Below, one piece after another: positions 44,844-53,076 of a stretch of DNA of 64,000 bases. Every line of letters starts with the position of its first letter. The first letter of the stretch is position 1. The translations under genes were made by a program, and so were the position numbers. The notes below the pieces were generated by a model that had not been told where the DNA came from, made no database searches, and saw only the letters and a program-made list of their open reading frames with translations. This DNA comes from Chloroflexota bacterium (lineage in GTDB: Bacteria > Chloroflexota > UBA4733), in assembly GCA_023381895.1 (NCBI GenBank), contig JAMCTA010000136.1:15220-79219 (forward strand). Reading direction: 5' to 3'.

Positions 44844-45721
44844 TTAGCCCCCATGTATCTGCCAGTGCAACGTGGGTCCACGTTGCACTGGATATTCAAG
44901 GATGTAGTCTTGGGGAGCCGCGCCGACTTCTTCGATCGCCTGAAAAATGGCCCTTTGGAGGAGCGGAGCATCAGGACTCGCTGCAACCCAGTTGAAGAGG
45001 CTCGATACCATCTTCAGACGGGCAGGCGTGCTTGCGCAAATGTGCACAATGTTGCGCAAGGTCTGACTGGGCACGTCGGTCATAGCCAGGAAGATGAGGG
45101 ACACCGAGAACCGGGTCACGATGTGGGGGACGTCCGCTTTGCTCCCTACTACGGCAATCCTATGGATCTTCTTGCCGAACTTCTTCGGATCGTCGCCAAT
45201 GAACCCGACAATGACATACTTACTGCCCTCCTCTTGGTTGAGTAGACGCCATGCCAGCACCCGTCCGCTCTCCCCAGTGCCGCGGCGCGCCGGCGACCGA
45301 TCGTTCGCCGCAACCCCCTAGCCAGCCGGGTGCGGTAGCGGGTGAGGACGAAGAGGCAGAAAGAGAAGAATGTGCTCAAAAAGATGACGCTTATGGGTAA
45401 GGGCTGCACGCCGCCTAGTCCGAGCAAGAGGTCGAATACGCTGCCGAGGCCCCCCCACGTCATCGAAGAGAACAGGATGATGGTGATATCGTCAACGCTT
45501 GCATAGCGCCACACTCGCCGGTCGAGGCCATACAAGGCGTTGACGAGAAGAAATAGAAGGATGAATAGCGGAATGGCAGGAGCGAAGAGCGCGCCCCATT
45601 GAGCAGTGGGCAGCGCCAGCATGCGGAAAAGTAGCGCGAGATAGAGGGAAGCGGCGACCGTTATCCCGTCGATGACGATCCAGGGCACAAAGCTCTGGAT
45701 GCGACGAAGTGCAGCATTCAC
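44844..45721 (-). pseudogene. Broken CapD/FlaA1-like polysaccharide biosynthesis protein
   Basis: The first frame (GTG 45721, after GAGGAG) encodes four TM helices (VIDGITVAASLYLALLFRML to SVIFLSTFFSFCLFVLTRY), the membrane part of nucleoside-diphosphate-sugar dehydratases such as FlaA1/CapD/WbpM. The Rossmann motif GTGESGRVLAWRLLN, with YVIVGFIGDDPKK, then appears in a different frame. The shift lies near 45,280-45,300. The second frame stops at 44844, long before the catalytic SDR domain (complete members are about 600 aa). It is therefore frameshifted and truncated. The 30-bp palindrome sits at its end. Confidence 0.7.
44862..44891. repeat. Perfect 30-bp palindrome
   Basis: CCAGTGCAACGTGG (44862-44875), two bases GT, then CCACGTTGCACTGG (44878-44891). 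The arms pair exactly, giving a 14-bp stem with almost no loop. It lies at the 3' end of the decayed CapD-like gene. It lacks a T-tract, so a simple terminator is not the best reading. Confidence 0.85.
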
Positions 45722-46035
45722 TGGACTGCTCCTCGGCCTACAATCTCTGTCGAACGACCCCTTGCCAGGTTAGTATCGTACCCTGAAGCCTCCCGAACAC
45801 CGTCCTGTCTCGAGATCCCTTGAGCACAGCGCTCAGACTTGAGCCCCCACGATATAGAAATAGAAGAGGAGCCTGGACGACGATAGCAGATTCCTTTGCT
45901 TGCTCGCCGAATCTAACCGCGGGTTCCACAAGAAGATCACTCTTTGTCCATTATGCTTTGGTACGCTGCAGCAACGCGGAAGGCGTTCAGAGATGTAACT
46001 GAGTGAGAGTACGCCACGTAGCAGAGGGGGTACGG
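45722..46035. other. Divergent intergenic region
   Basis: A 314-bp gap between the decayed gene and galE. A 63-aa open frame on the - strand (45738-45929) has no family match. The promoters of the two divergent genes should lie here, but no strong hexamer pair was found. AGAGGGGGT before 46036 is the galE ribosome site. Confidence 0.5.
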
Positions 46036-47031
46036 ATGCGCGTCTTGGTCACTGGTGGTGCGGGATACATCGGCAGCCATACTACGAGGCGTCTAGCAGC
46101 TGCAGGCTTTGAGACCGCGGTCTTCGACAACCTGGGCACTGGTCATCGGTGGGCAGTGCGTTGGGGTCCGCTATTCGAAGGCGATCTCAACGACGAGCAA
46201 GCGCTTGCCGCAGCATTCGCAACCTTCCGTCCTGATGCGGTGGTCCATTTCGCCGCGAGCGCCTATGTTGGTGAGTCTGTTCAGTATCCTAGAAAGTACT
46301 TTCATAACAACGTCGTGGCTAGCCTGAGTCTGCTGGATGCGATGCTGGACTTCAATGTGAAGACCATTGTCTTCTCCTCGAGCTGCACCACCTACGGCAT
46401 GCCCCAACGACTGCCGCTCACTGAGGATCATCCCCAGGCCGCCGTGAGTCCGTATGGTGAATCGAAGCTGTTCGTCGAACACGCTCTCCGGTGGTATGCG
46501 CAGGCCTATGGTCTGCGCTTCGCCGCTCTCCGCTACTTCAATGCAGCGGGGGCGGACCCAGATGGTGAACTTGGTGAGGTTCACCATCCTGAGACACACC
46601 TCATACCATTGGCGATCCAAGCGGCAGCCGGTCAACGCCCTCTGTTGGAAGTCTACGGTGATGATTATCCAACCCCTGACGGGACAGCGATTCGTGACTA
46701 CATACACGTCGCCGATTTGGCTGAGGCACACGCTCTGGCGTTGCAGCACCTGACACGCGGTGGTGAGAGCCTCGCGGTCAATCTCGGAACCGGTCGCGGC
46801 TACTCTGTTCGCGAAGTTCTGACTACTGTGGAGCGGATTGGTGGCTTGCGTGTCCCAACTCATGTCGGCCCGCGCCGTTCGGGTGATCCTCCTGCCCTCG
46901 TCGCCGATCCCACGCAAGCGTTAAGAGTTCTGGATTGGCGTCCGCAGTATTCCAGTCTCGAAACCATCGTTCAGACAGCGTGGCGCTGGCACGCTGAACT
47001 CGCTGACAAGGTGGAGACCGCTACGCGGTAA
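46036..47031 (+). CDS. galE: UDP-glucose 4-epimerase
   Basis: GalE interconverts UDP-glucose and UDP-galactose with bound NAD+. ATG 46036 gives 331 aa. Seen: VTGGAGYIGSHTTRRL, FDNLGTGH, catalytic Ser in FSSSCTTYG and YGESK, and ALRYFNAAGADPDGELGE, GTAIRDYIHVADLAEAH, VNLGTGRGYSV. The frame opens at 46003, but AGAGGGGGT fits 46036. The NAAG and DG motifs are those of true GalE rather than related dehydratases. It would supply UDP-Gal or UDP-GalNAc to the surface-polysaccharide genes around it. Confidence 0.93.
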   Translation: MRVLVTGGAGYIGSHTTRRLAAAGFETAVFDNLGTGHRWAVRWGPLFEGDLNDEQALAAAFATFRPDAVVHFAASAYVGESVQYPRKYFHNNVVASLSLLDAMLDFNVKTIVFSSSCTTYGMPQRLPLTEDHPQAAVSPYGESKLFVEHALRWYAQAYGLRFAALRYFNAAGADPDGELGEVHHPETHLIPLAIQAAAGQRPLLEVYGDDYPTPDGTAIRDYIHVADLAEAHALALQHLTRGGESLAVNLGTGRGYSVREVLTTVERIGGLRVPTHVGPRRSGDPPALVADPTQALRVLDWRPQYSSLETIVQTAWRWHAELADKVETATR

Positions 47032-47121
47032 CGGTGTGGCTACTGGCTCGATACTGGCGCATGGCAGTCACTGCTGGCAGCATCACGGTACGCCGGTTGC
47101 CAGAATAGCACAGCTTGGCAG

Positions 47122-48462
47122 TTAGAGCTGACGATGTCGGTCGTGCTGTGCCGAGGCATTTGAATCTCTGCTCACGACACCGGTCCAGGCTTTTGCCACC
47201 CCAAGCTGCGTCAAGTGCAAGAAGCGGTGGATATATGCCTCACGCATGCTCCGCAAGGCGCGGTCAGCGTCATAGACGAGCATTGCTTCTGGAGGAGGAA
47301 GCAGATGCTCGCAGAGCACTGCTACCGTTCGCATCGGCTGGTCAACGCCAAAATACTTGATGATTGTGCGGCGCTCGTCACTAGGAGCCTCGAGGAGCGC
47401 TGCCGGATGGAGCACTCGACCCACGATCCACAAGTAGCCCGGCGGCGGCCGGAGCGCGTCAAGGACATAGCGAGGAATTGGTGCATCAAGCAGCAACTGA
47501 GCGAGCGCCAGTGCGATGTAGGTTGCGGTCGCACCGCTCGCACCCTTGGCCAGCCGTACAACCACCTTCCATTCCGGGACGGTGAGTCTTGCGGCGAGCA
47601 CTGCAGCATCGGTCAGCCAGATGAGCCGACCGAAGGCATGATCTGCGGCTCCAGCGTGGACGCAGAGATACACCAGATGTGCTGACGGCTTCAGGAGCAT
47701 CACATCGACCGGCTCTCTCATCGGATCAAGCCGAAGCAGTGTCTGCTCACTGAATAGTGCGAGGTCACGTGCCCTAAGGCCGTGCCGGTGCTCTCGCTGG
47801 CGCACAAGGTCCCAATGAAGCTCTATCGCAAGTCGTGAACTAGCCGGATCGACGTAGCGCACGTGGTAGCCGTGACGCCGGTTGAAGGCTTGACTGTAGT
47901 ACAATGGCTTTTCCTCATAGCCAAGGCGCTCCAGAACAGCAGACGCACTATCCAGATCACTTTTCGGAACAATGAGATCGATGTCCCCCATTGGCCTTAG
48001 AGAAGGGTGCGGATACATAGTTAGCGCTAATGCGGCGCCTTTGATCACCGTCGGAGAGACACCGGAAGCGGAGAAGCTGCGCAGTATTTGAGAGAGCTGC
48101 AACATCAGCGAGAGTGCTTGGCGCCTGGATTGGGCGTGCTGTTCATCTAAGGATTCTCGCGCCCATTCAGGAACGTGATCCGCAACAGGTTTAGTCGCCA
48201 AAACTCTTTGTAGCAAGTCCGACACTCCGTGGCGTGCAGCAGTCGCGAGAACGGTGTTCCAATCCCTAATGGACCGGACGCTGTCTAGCAGTTGTGGACA
48301 GATCGAAGTGTTCTCGGAGACTCGTGCAGCGAAGAGCACAAGCGCTTGCTCAGGTGTGATGTGCTGCGGCTGGCCCAGCAGGGTGAGAAACTGATTGCTC
48401 CTGCCGCACACTGAGTTCACGTACTGTTCAGAATTCATCGGTGATGTTTCGACTGGAAACAT
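47122..48462 (-). CDS. Nucleotidyltransferase-fold protein (NTP_transf_5 type)
   Basis: A 446-aa protein. Its core, VIKGAALALTMYPHPSLRPMGDIDLIV, is the polymerase-beta-like fold of the uncharacterised nucleotidyltransferase group (GDIDLIV supplies the metal-binding Asp pair). The rest is mostly helical, with AIELHWDL and VDVMLLKPSAHLVYLCVHA. Such proteins are common in exopolysaccharide loci. The target is unknown. It converges on galE with a gap of about 90 bases. A second start, M9, is possible. Confidence 0.7.
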   Translation of the reverse strand: MFPVETSPMNSEQYVNSVCGRSNQFLTLLGQPQHITPEQALVLFAARVSENTSICPQLLDSVRSIRDWNTVLATAARHGVSDLLQRVLATKPVADHVPEWARESLDEQHAQSRRQALSLMLQLSQILRSFSASGVSPTVIKGAALALTMYPHPSLRPMGDIDLIVPKSDLDSASAVLERLGYEEKPLYYSQAFNRRHGYHVRYVDPASSRLAIELHWDLVRQREHRHGLRARDLALFSEQTLLRLDPMREPVDVMLLKPSAHLVYLCVHAGAADHAFGRLIWLTDAAVLAARLTVPEWKVVVRLAKGASGATATYIALALAQLLLDAPIPRYVLDALRPPPGYLWIVGRVLHPAALLEAPSDERRTIIKYFGVDQPMRTVAVLCEHLLPPPEAMLVYDADRALRSMREAYIHRFLHLTQLGVAKAWTGVVSRDSNASAQHDRHRQL

Positions 48463-48836
48463 TGCACGTTATGTCAAATACGCTAGACAGCCAGGTCCTT
48501 GTCGGCGGCAACCCGTTGTAGGCTCGCAATGACCATTCTGTCTTGACGCATACGTGGAAGAGACAGCGCTACCGAGCTGGAACAGCATCTCCGCCGAAGG
48601 CCATCAGCTCTACCCAGAGGTGCGCCCCGGAAGTGGATCCGGGACGCAAACTCAGCCTTGATAATCCTGCTGTTCACGGGCTCCCTCACATTCCGCGATG
48701 CGCCACTGCTTGGGTGTATCGCGCCAGCCTGACAAGCGGATGAATTGAGAGCCACCAAGTGGCCAGAGCGCAAGGTTCGACTCATGATGTTACGGAATTA
48801 TCCACAACAAGCTCGCAGCATAATGGGAGGTTCGAC
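48463..48836. other. 374-bp divergent region without an assigned gene
   Basis: A 100-aa - strand frame at 48483-48785 is open but has no recognisable motif. A 44-aa stop-bounded frame in another phase (LSGWRDTPKQWRIAE) also looks protein-like. These could be remnants of a small gene, perhaps a peptide-binding partner, but neither can be named. GGGAGG at 48825-48830 is the ribosome site of the next gene. Confidence 0.45.
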
Positions 48837-49985
48837 GTGATCAAGCCGGACAGCACTCGAATTCTGCTCGTCATCTCAGCCACTCCTGATTCGAACTTGA
48901 ACCGCAAGGTTTCCGAGGATCAATCACCACGCAAGGACTACGTTGAACTGGCGCGGGCTCTTGGGGCCAAGGTCCTCTTCCGTACCGACGTACAGCGTCA
49001 CCCTTTGTTGCGACTGCTTGCAGGTCACAGGTCGCTACCGGTAGCTCAAGCGTTCCTTGCGTTCCTCCGCCGTCGCGACTTCGACATCATCTTCACTGAC
49101 GCTGAGAATATCGGTCTGCCCCTGGCACTCTTCTTGAAGATGACTCGCAGTCCTCAACGTCACGTCATGCTCGGTCACCTGCTGACCACACGCTGGAAGC
49201 GCTGGTTCCTGCGCGGTATGCACCTTCACACACACATCGACGCTATCGTATGTCACTCCTCATTGCAGCGATGGCATCTGATTCACACGCTGCACGTGCC
49301 TCCTGAGCGCGTCAGTCTCCTTCCCTACCAAGTAGATGAGCGCTTCTGGCGTCCAGGCGATGAACCGCTTGCCAGCAAGATCTGCGCGGTGGGGCTCGAG
49401 CTTCGCGACTATTCCACACTCATCGAAGCGGTGCGAGGTCTCGACGTTCACGTGGTTATTGCCGCGGCGAGTTACTGGTCTCGCCGCAAGGACGAGACTG
49501 AAGGCCGCACTCTCCCTTCCAACGTGACCGTCACCAGGTTCAACTACCAAGACTTGCGGCAGCTCTACGCAGAGTGCCGCTTCGTTGTGGTACCACTGCA
49601 CGAGTGTGAATTCCAAGCAGGCATCACCGTCATTCTCGAGGCGTTTGCGATGGGGAAGACGGTGATCGTGAGTCAGACCAGGGGGCAGCGCGACGTCGTC
49701 CGCGGTCCACACGGTTTGCCACGATCGGACGATCTACCTATCGAGCCTGGCTTTCCTTACGGCGCTACCTCAGACCATTGTGCCGCCCAGACTGGAACGT
49801 ATGTTCACCCGCACGACCACAATGAGCTCCGCGAAGCCATCATTTACCTGTTGAACCACCCTGACGACGTAGCGGCTTGGGGTAGGAATGGGAGGCGGTT
49901 TATCGAGAGCACAATGACTCTCGACCACTTCGTTCAGCGACTCAGCCGCCTCATCCTCAACCAGCGATCGGAGGTCATATCATGA
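48837..49985 (+). CDS. Glycosyltransferase family 4-like protein
   Basis: A GT-B fold glycosyltransferase, 382 aa from GTG 48837 behind GGGAGG (a longer frame begins at 48759). Seen: RILLVISATPDSNLNRK, an acceptor-domain VCHSSLQRWHLI, PYQVDERFWRPG, and the donor-site PLHECEFQAGITVILEAFAMGKTVIVSQTRGQRDVV, in which E and the GITV run replace the usual E-x7-E motif of GT4. A short, non-canonical insert (GTYVHPHDHNELREAI) follows. It probably transfers a sugar to the growing surface polysaccharide; the sugar is unknown. Confidence 0.85.
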   Translation: MIKPDSTRILLVISATPDSNLNRKVSEDQSPRKDYVELARALGAKVLFRTDVQRHPLLRLLAGHRSLPVAQAFLAFLRRRDFDIIFTDAENIGLPLALFLKMTRSPQRHVMLGHLLTTRWKRWFLRGMHLHTHIDAIVCHSSLQRWHLIHTLHVPPERVSLLPYQVDERFWRPGDEPLASKICAVGLELRDYSTLIEAVRGLDVHVVIAAASYWSRRKDETEGRTLPSNVTVTRFNYQDLRQLYAECRFVVVPLHECEFQAGITVILEAFAMGKTVIVSQTRGQRDVVRGPHGLPRSDDLPIEPGFPYGATSDHCAAQTGTYVHPHDHNELREAIIYLLNHPDDVAAWGRNGRRFIESTMTLDHFVQRLSRLILNQRSEVIS

Positions 49986-49990
49986 ACAGG

Positions 49991-50704
49991 CTAGTAGGCG
50001 CCACGAGTCCGGATGACGGCGGGAATCGTGTGGATCAGGATCTGGAGGTCAAGCAGTAAGCTGAGGTGTTCCACATAGTAGAGGTCGAGGCGGACGCCGA
50101 GCTCAAACGGAAGATCGCTCCGCCCACTCACCTGCCACAGTCCGGTTAGGCCCGGAATGACTTCGAGGCGACCGTGCTGCTCGAGAGTATACTGCGCTAC
50201 TTCGTGTGCCAGGGGTGGCCGGGGGCCAACGAGACTCATCTGGCCTAGGATGACGTTGATGAGCTGTGGCAGTTCATCGATGCTGGTGCGACGTAGCAGC
50301 CTCCCAACCCGGGTCACACGAGGATCATTGCGAAGCTTGAAGAGTGGACCATCCACGTCATTGCGTGGCAACAGCGTTGGAATCTCGCGATCAGCTCCGA
50401 CGCGCATTGAGCGGAACTTGACGATTGAGAAGGGATGTCCGCGCAGCCCCACTCTGCGCTGTAAATAGAAGACCGGTCCTGGAGAGTCGACTTTGATGAG
50501 CACTGCCACGATGAGGAAGAGTGGCAGCAGCGTAACGAGAAGGAGTGATGCCAGCACCAAGTCCAGCCCGCGCTTCACCACCATGTAGACGTGATGGCGG
50601 CGAAACGTGGTGGCATGGACTTCTCCCCGTAGCGATGGAGCGCCCGCCATTGGCTGGACGGAGGGCATGAGTTCTCCATCAGGAACAATCAGTAGATTAT
50701 TCAC
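49991..50704 (-). CDS. Undecaprenyl-phosphate sugar phosphotransferase (WcaJ/bacterial sugar transferase)
   Basis: This initiating transferase puts the first sugar-1-phosphate on a lipid carrier. The 237-aa protein has a basic N-terminus, one hydrophobic re-entrant helix (LVLASLLLVTLLPLFLIVAVLIKV) and the PF02397 catalytic core VFYLQRRVGLRGHPFSIVKFRSM, RRTSIDELPQLINVILGQMSLVGPRPP and the PGLTGLWQVSGRSDLPF motif. It lacks the long N-terminal TM domain of WcaJ, so it is the short type. It converges on the GT4 gene with a 5-base gap and starts at GTG. Confidence 0.93.
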   Translation of the reverse strand: MNNLLIVPDGELMPSVQPMAGAPSLRGEVHATTFRRHHVYMVVKRGLDLVLASLLLVTLLPLFLIVAVLIKVDSPGPVFYLQRRVGLRGHPFSIVKFRSMRVGADREIPTLLPRNDVDGPLFKLRNDPRVTRVGRLLRRTSIDELPQLINVILGQMSLVGPRPPLAHEVAQYTLEQHGRLEVIPGLTGLWQVSGRSDLPFELGVRLDLYYVEHLSLLLDLQILIHTIPAVIRTRGAY

Positions 50705-50727
50705 GACAGCTCTCTGCTCTCCAGTCG

Positions 50728-51549
50728 CTAGCGCTGTCGATAGGAGACAGCTGGTGATGATGACAACGCTGTCCCCCGTTCAAGGGGATCGAGCTCGGGC
50801 TCTTCGAAAGCCAGGGGCTCAGTCAACAGTTCAAGGAAGATTGGCAGATCACCGAAGAGATAGCGACGCCATAGGCGCCCGGGCTCCTGAGACAGGCGGA
50901 AGAGCCACTCGAGGCCAGCTTCTTGCATCCATGATGGTGCTCTTCGGATATTCCCAGCAAGAAAGTTAAGGGTTCCACCAACACCTATCGATACCGGGAC
51001 AGCCAGCCGGGTCATGTACTCGCGGATCCAAATGTCTTGACGTGGTGCCCCGAAGGCCACGAGGAGGACGTCAGGGCGAGCGGCTTGGATCAGCTCGACC
51101 ATCTTGTCGTTTTCGCTGGTTGAGAATGATCCGAAGGGAGGGGCATAGGCGCCGCACACTTCTGCGCCGGGGTAGCGCTCTTCCAACACGGCGCCTGCAC
51201 GCTCTGCCACTCCCGGAGCAGCGCCGAGTAGATAAAAGCGGTAGCGGGCGTGTCGTGCGCGACTTGCCAGACCGCACACGATGTCCATCCCGGTGATGCG
51301 TTCAGGAAGCGGTACGCCGAGCATGCGTGAAGCCCACACGAGTGGCATGCCATCTGCAACTGCAAGGTCTGCAGTGTTGAGCAGGTGTCGGTAGGCGCTA
51401 TCCTGCTTCGCCAGCTTCAGAAAGTCGACGTTGATCGTCACCACCTGATGTGGACGGCGACTAATGATTGCGCGCTCCACCATCGATAGCGCGGCTTCGC
51501 GCTCTACTGCATCGATTTGAACTCCCAGGAGATTTACTCTGTGCGTCAT
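50728..51549 (-). CDS. WecG/TagA/CpsF-family glycosyltransferase
   Basis: A GT26 enzyme, 273 aa. Family members transfer N-acetylmannosamine(uronic acid) or similar to a lipid-linked acceptor. Seen: VTINVDFLKLAKQDS, TADLAVADGMPLVWASRMLG, the ERITGMDIV loop, YRFYLLGAAPGVAERA, LLVAFGAPRQDIWI, VGVGGTLNFLAGNIRRAPSWMQEAGLEWLFRLSQEPGRLWRRYL. ATG 51549 after GGGAG fits the family start. It is followed 23 bases later by the initiating transferase, so these act together early in the pathway. Confidence 0.93.
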   Translation of the reverse strand: MTHRVNLLGVQIDAVEREAALSMVERAIISRRPHQVVTINVDFLKLAKQDSAYRHLLNTADLAVADGMPLVWASRMLGVPLPERITGMDIVCGLASRARHARYRFYLLGAAPGVAERAGAVLEERYPGAEVCGAYAPPFGSFSTSENDKMVELIQAARPDVLLVAFGAPRQDIWIREYMTRLAVPVSIGVGGTLNFLAGNIRRAPSWMQEAGLEWLFRLSQEPGRLWRRYLFGDLPIFLELLTEPLAFEEPELDPLERGTALSSSPAVSYRQR

Positions 51550-51735
51550 TGTCTCGCTCCCACCAACTGCACCAGACGTGCTTGCACAGGCAAACCATAC
51601 GAAGGGCAACAACGCTCAGAATGAACTGGGCCGTGGCGAAGGTGACAAGTTATGTCAGTAGATGTCAGGAGAACGATACGAATGCCACCGACACTGCCAG
51701 TAAATTCAACATCGTGTCATCTCGACTTTGGCCCT

Positions 51736-52242
51736 TCAAGCGGCGTAGGCGAGGGTTTCGGTCAGATGCTCCACGAACTTGCGTGGGAGTTTTATGATAT
51801 CGGGGTCGCGAGCGGACAGCGCAAAACCCTCGTGCACCCAGAGTTCGCGACGAACGAGGGCGAGCGCATCCGCAAAGGTGGGGAGGGCTTTCGGATACCA
51901 GGCGGCGCGGCGGACGGGGGTCGGCGTCCGTTCCGCCTGCTGGTGGGCATGGAGCGTGACCAGGGAGAACAAGCCGAGCACGGCCGGGGTCGTCCGGCGG
52001 ATCGCCAGGTCTGACCACTGGCGCTGGGTTTCGACGCCGAGGTGGCGTCGGGCCTCTTCCCAGGTCACTTCGAGTTGCCAGCGCAGCACGAACCAGGTGA
52101 GGATCTGCTCGGGCGTGGCGTCCAGGTCGGTGCAGAGGAGCGCTTGGGTGGCGAAGGCACCCTGCGGGTCGCGGATGAGCACCCAGCGCAGCGGGACCGA
52201 CGGCATGCCACCGTGGTATCAGACAGCGGAAGTCGAGCGCTT
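51736..52242 (-). pseudogene. Fragment of a DDE transposase with a nonsense codon
   Basis: The frame reads VPLRWVLIRDPQGAF, then FVLRWQLEVTWEEARRHLGV and TPAVLGLFSLVTLHAH, the C-terminal half of an IS4/IS701-like DDE transposase (family not resolved). The final Glu sits in VTWEEARRH. A TGA at 52221-52219 interrupts the expected STSAVWYHGG stretch just upstream, where Trp was likely. The N-terminal half and both ends of the element are missing; no inverted repeats were found. It splits the sugar-transferase pair from the large - strand operon. Confidence 0.8.
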
Positions 52243-52497
52243 CCAGGCCGATCCCGATGCCGTCCTCCGCCACATCGGCAGCATCCTACCAGGACGCCCT
52301 GCCACCGACGCGGCCAACGACGAACTGCGTCTGGTCGCCTAGGATTGCAAGAGCAGCATGGAAGGATTTAGTAACAGCGAACTCGAATGAGCGTGCAGCG
52401 GCTGTCCTTATGCTGCAGCGGAAAGGGAAGGAATCCCTTTGAGCGAAACCGCCCGGAGAAGTCACCCTTGCGCCAAGCCTGGCTGGGCTCTACCGGA

Positions 52498-53076
52498 TCA
52501 TGGCAGCGTCCTCACGGCGCGTGCTGCCTGTCCTACCACCACCGTCTTCGGGGGCACATCCTTGGTCACGATCGCTCCCGCTCCGACAACACTGTCATCA
52601 CCAATGGTGACACCCTTGAGAATAATTGCCCGACACCCGATCCACACACGATTGCCAATGTGGACTGGCTTGGAGATTCTCGTGTCTTCACCTACTCCGT
52701 GCTGATCGGTGTCCATGATCACGACATCCCAGGCAATTTTACAGTCCTTGCCGATGGTGACTTCCTGAGCGGCGATAACTTCCGTGTTGCGGTTGAGGTA
52801 GGTTCCATTACCAATCACGAGACGTGCGTTCGACCAGCACTCGAGACGCACGCCGGGAAAGAACGTGCAGTTCGCGACTTCAACACGACCACCCCGATTG
52901 GTCACTTTGACCAGTGGCCAGCCAGGAATCTGTATCAGTAGTCCAGCACGCGTGAAACGTGGCCGGATAGCGACTCCGAGCAGTTGACTCACGGGTGAGT
53001 GTTGCCTGAGCCGGTGATGGATACGCCGCAGCAGCGACACTGCCGGGAAAAGAGAGAAGCGTGGGCCCTCATGCAT
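52498..53076 (-). CDS. Hexapeptide-repeat acyltransferase
   Basis: A 192-aa left-handed beta-helix acetyl- or acyltransferase. The C-terminal part repeats hexapeptides (RLVIGNGTYLNRNTEVIAA, VTIGKDCKIAWDVVIMDTDQHG, VWIGCRAIILKGVTIGDDSVVGAGAIVTKDVP, VVVGQAARAV). The His in DTDQHG occupies the usual catalytic site. The N-terminus has a hydrophobic patch (LLGVAIRPRFTRAGLLIQIPG). It overlaps the GH44 gene by eight bases. It likely acetylates a sugar of the polysaccharide. Confidence 0.9.
   Translation of the reverse strand: MHEGPRFSLFPAVSLLRRIHHRLRQHSPVSQLLGVAIRPRFTRAGLLIQIPGWPLVKVTNRGGRVEVANCTFFPGVRLECWSNARLVIGNGTYLNRNTEVIAAQEVTIGKDCKIAWDVVIMDTDQHGVGEDTRISKPVHIGNRVWIGCRAIILKGVTIGDDSVVGAGAIVTKDVPPKTVVVGQAARAVRTLP

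Noticed and set aside
51779..52342. A 187-aa + strand frame
   Set aside because: It is antisense to the transposase remnant, whose - strand frame has clear DDE transposase motifs.
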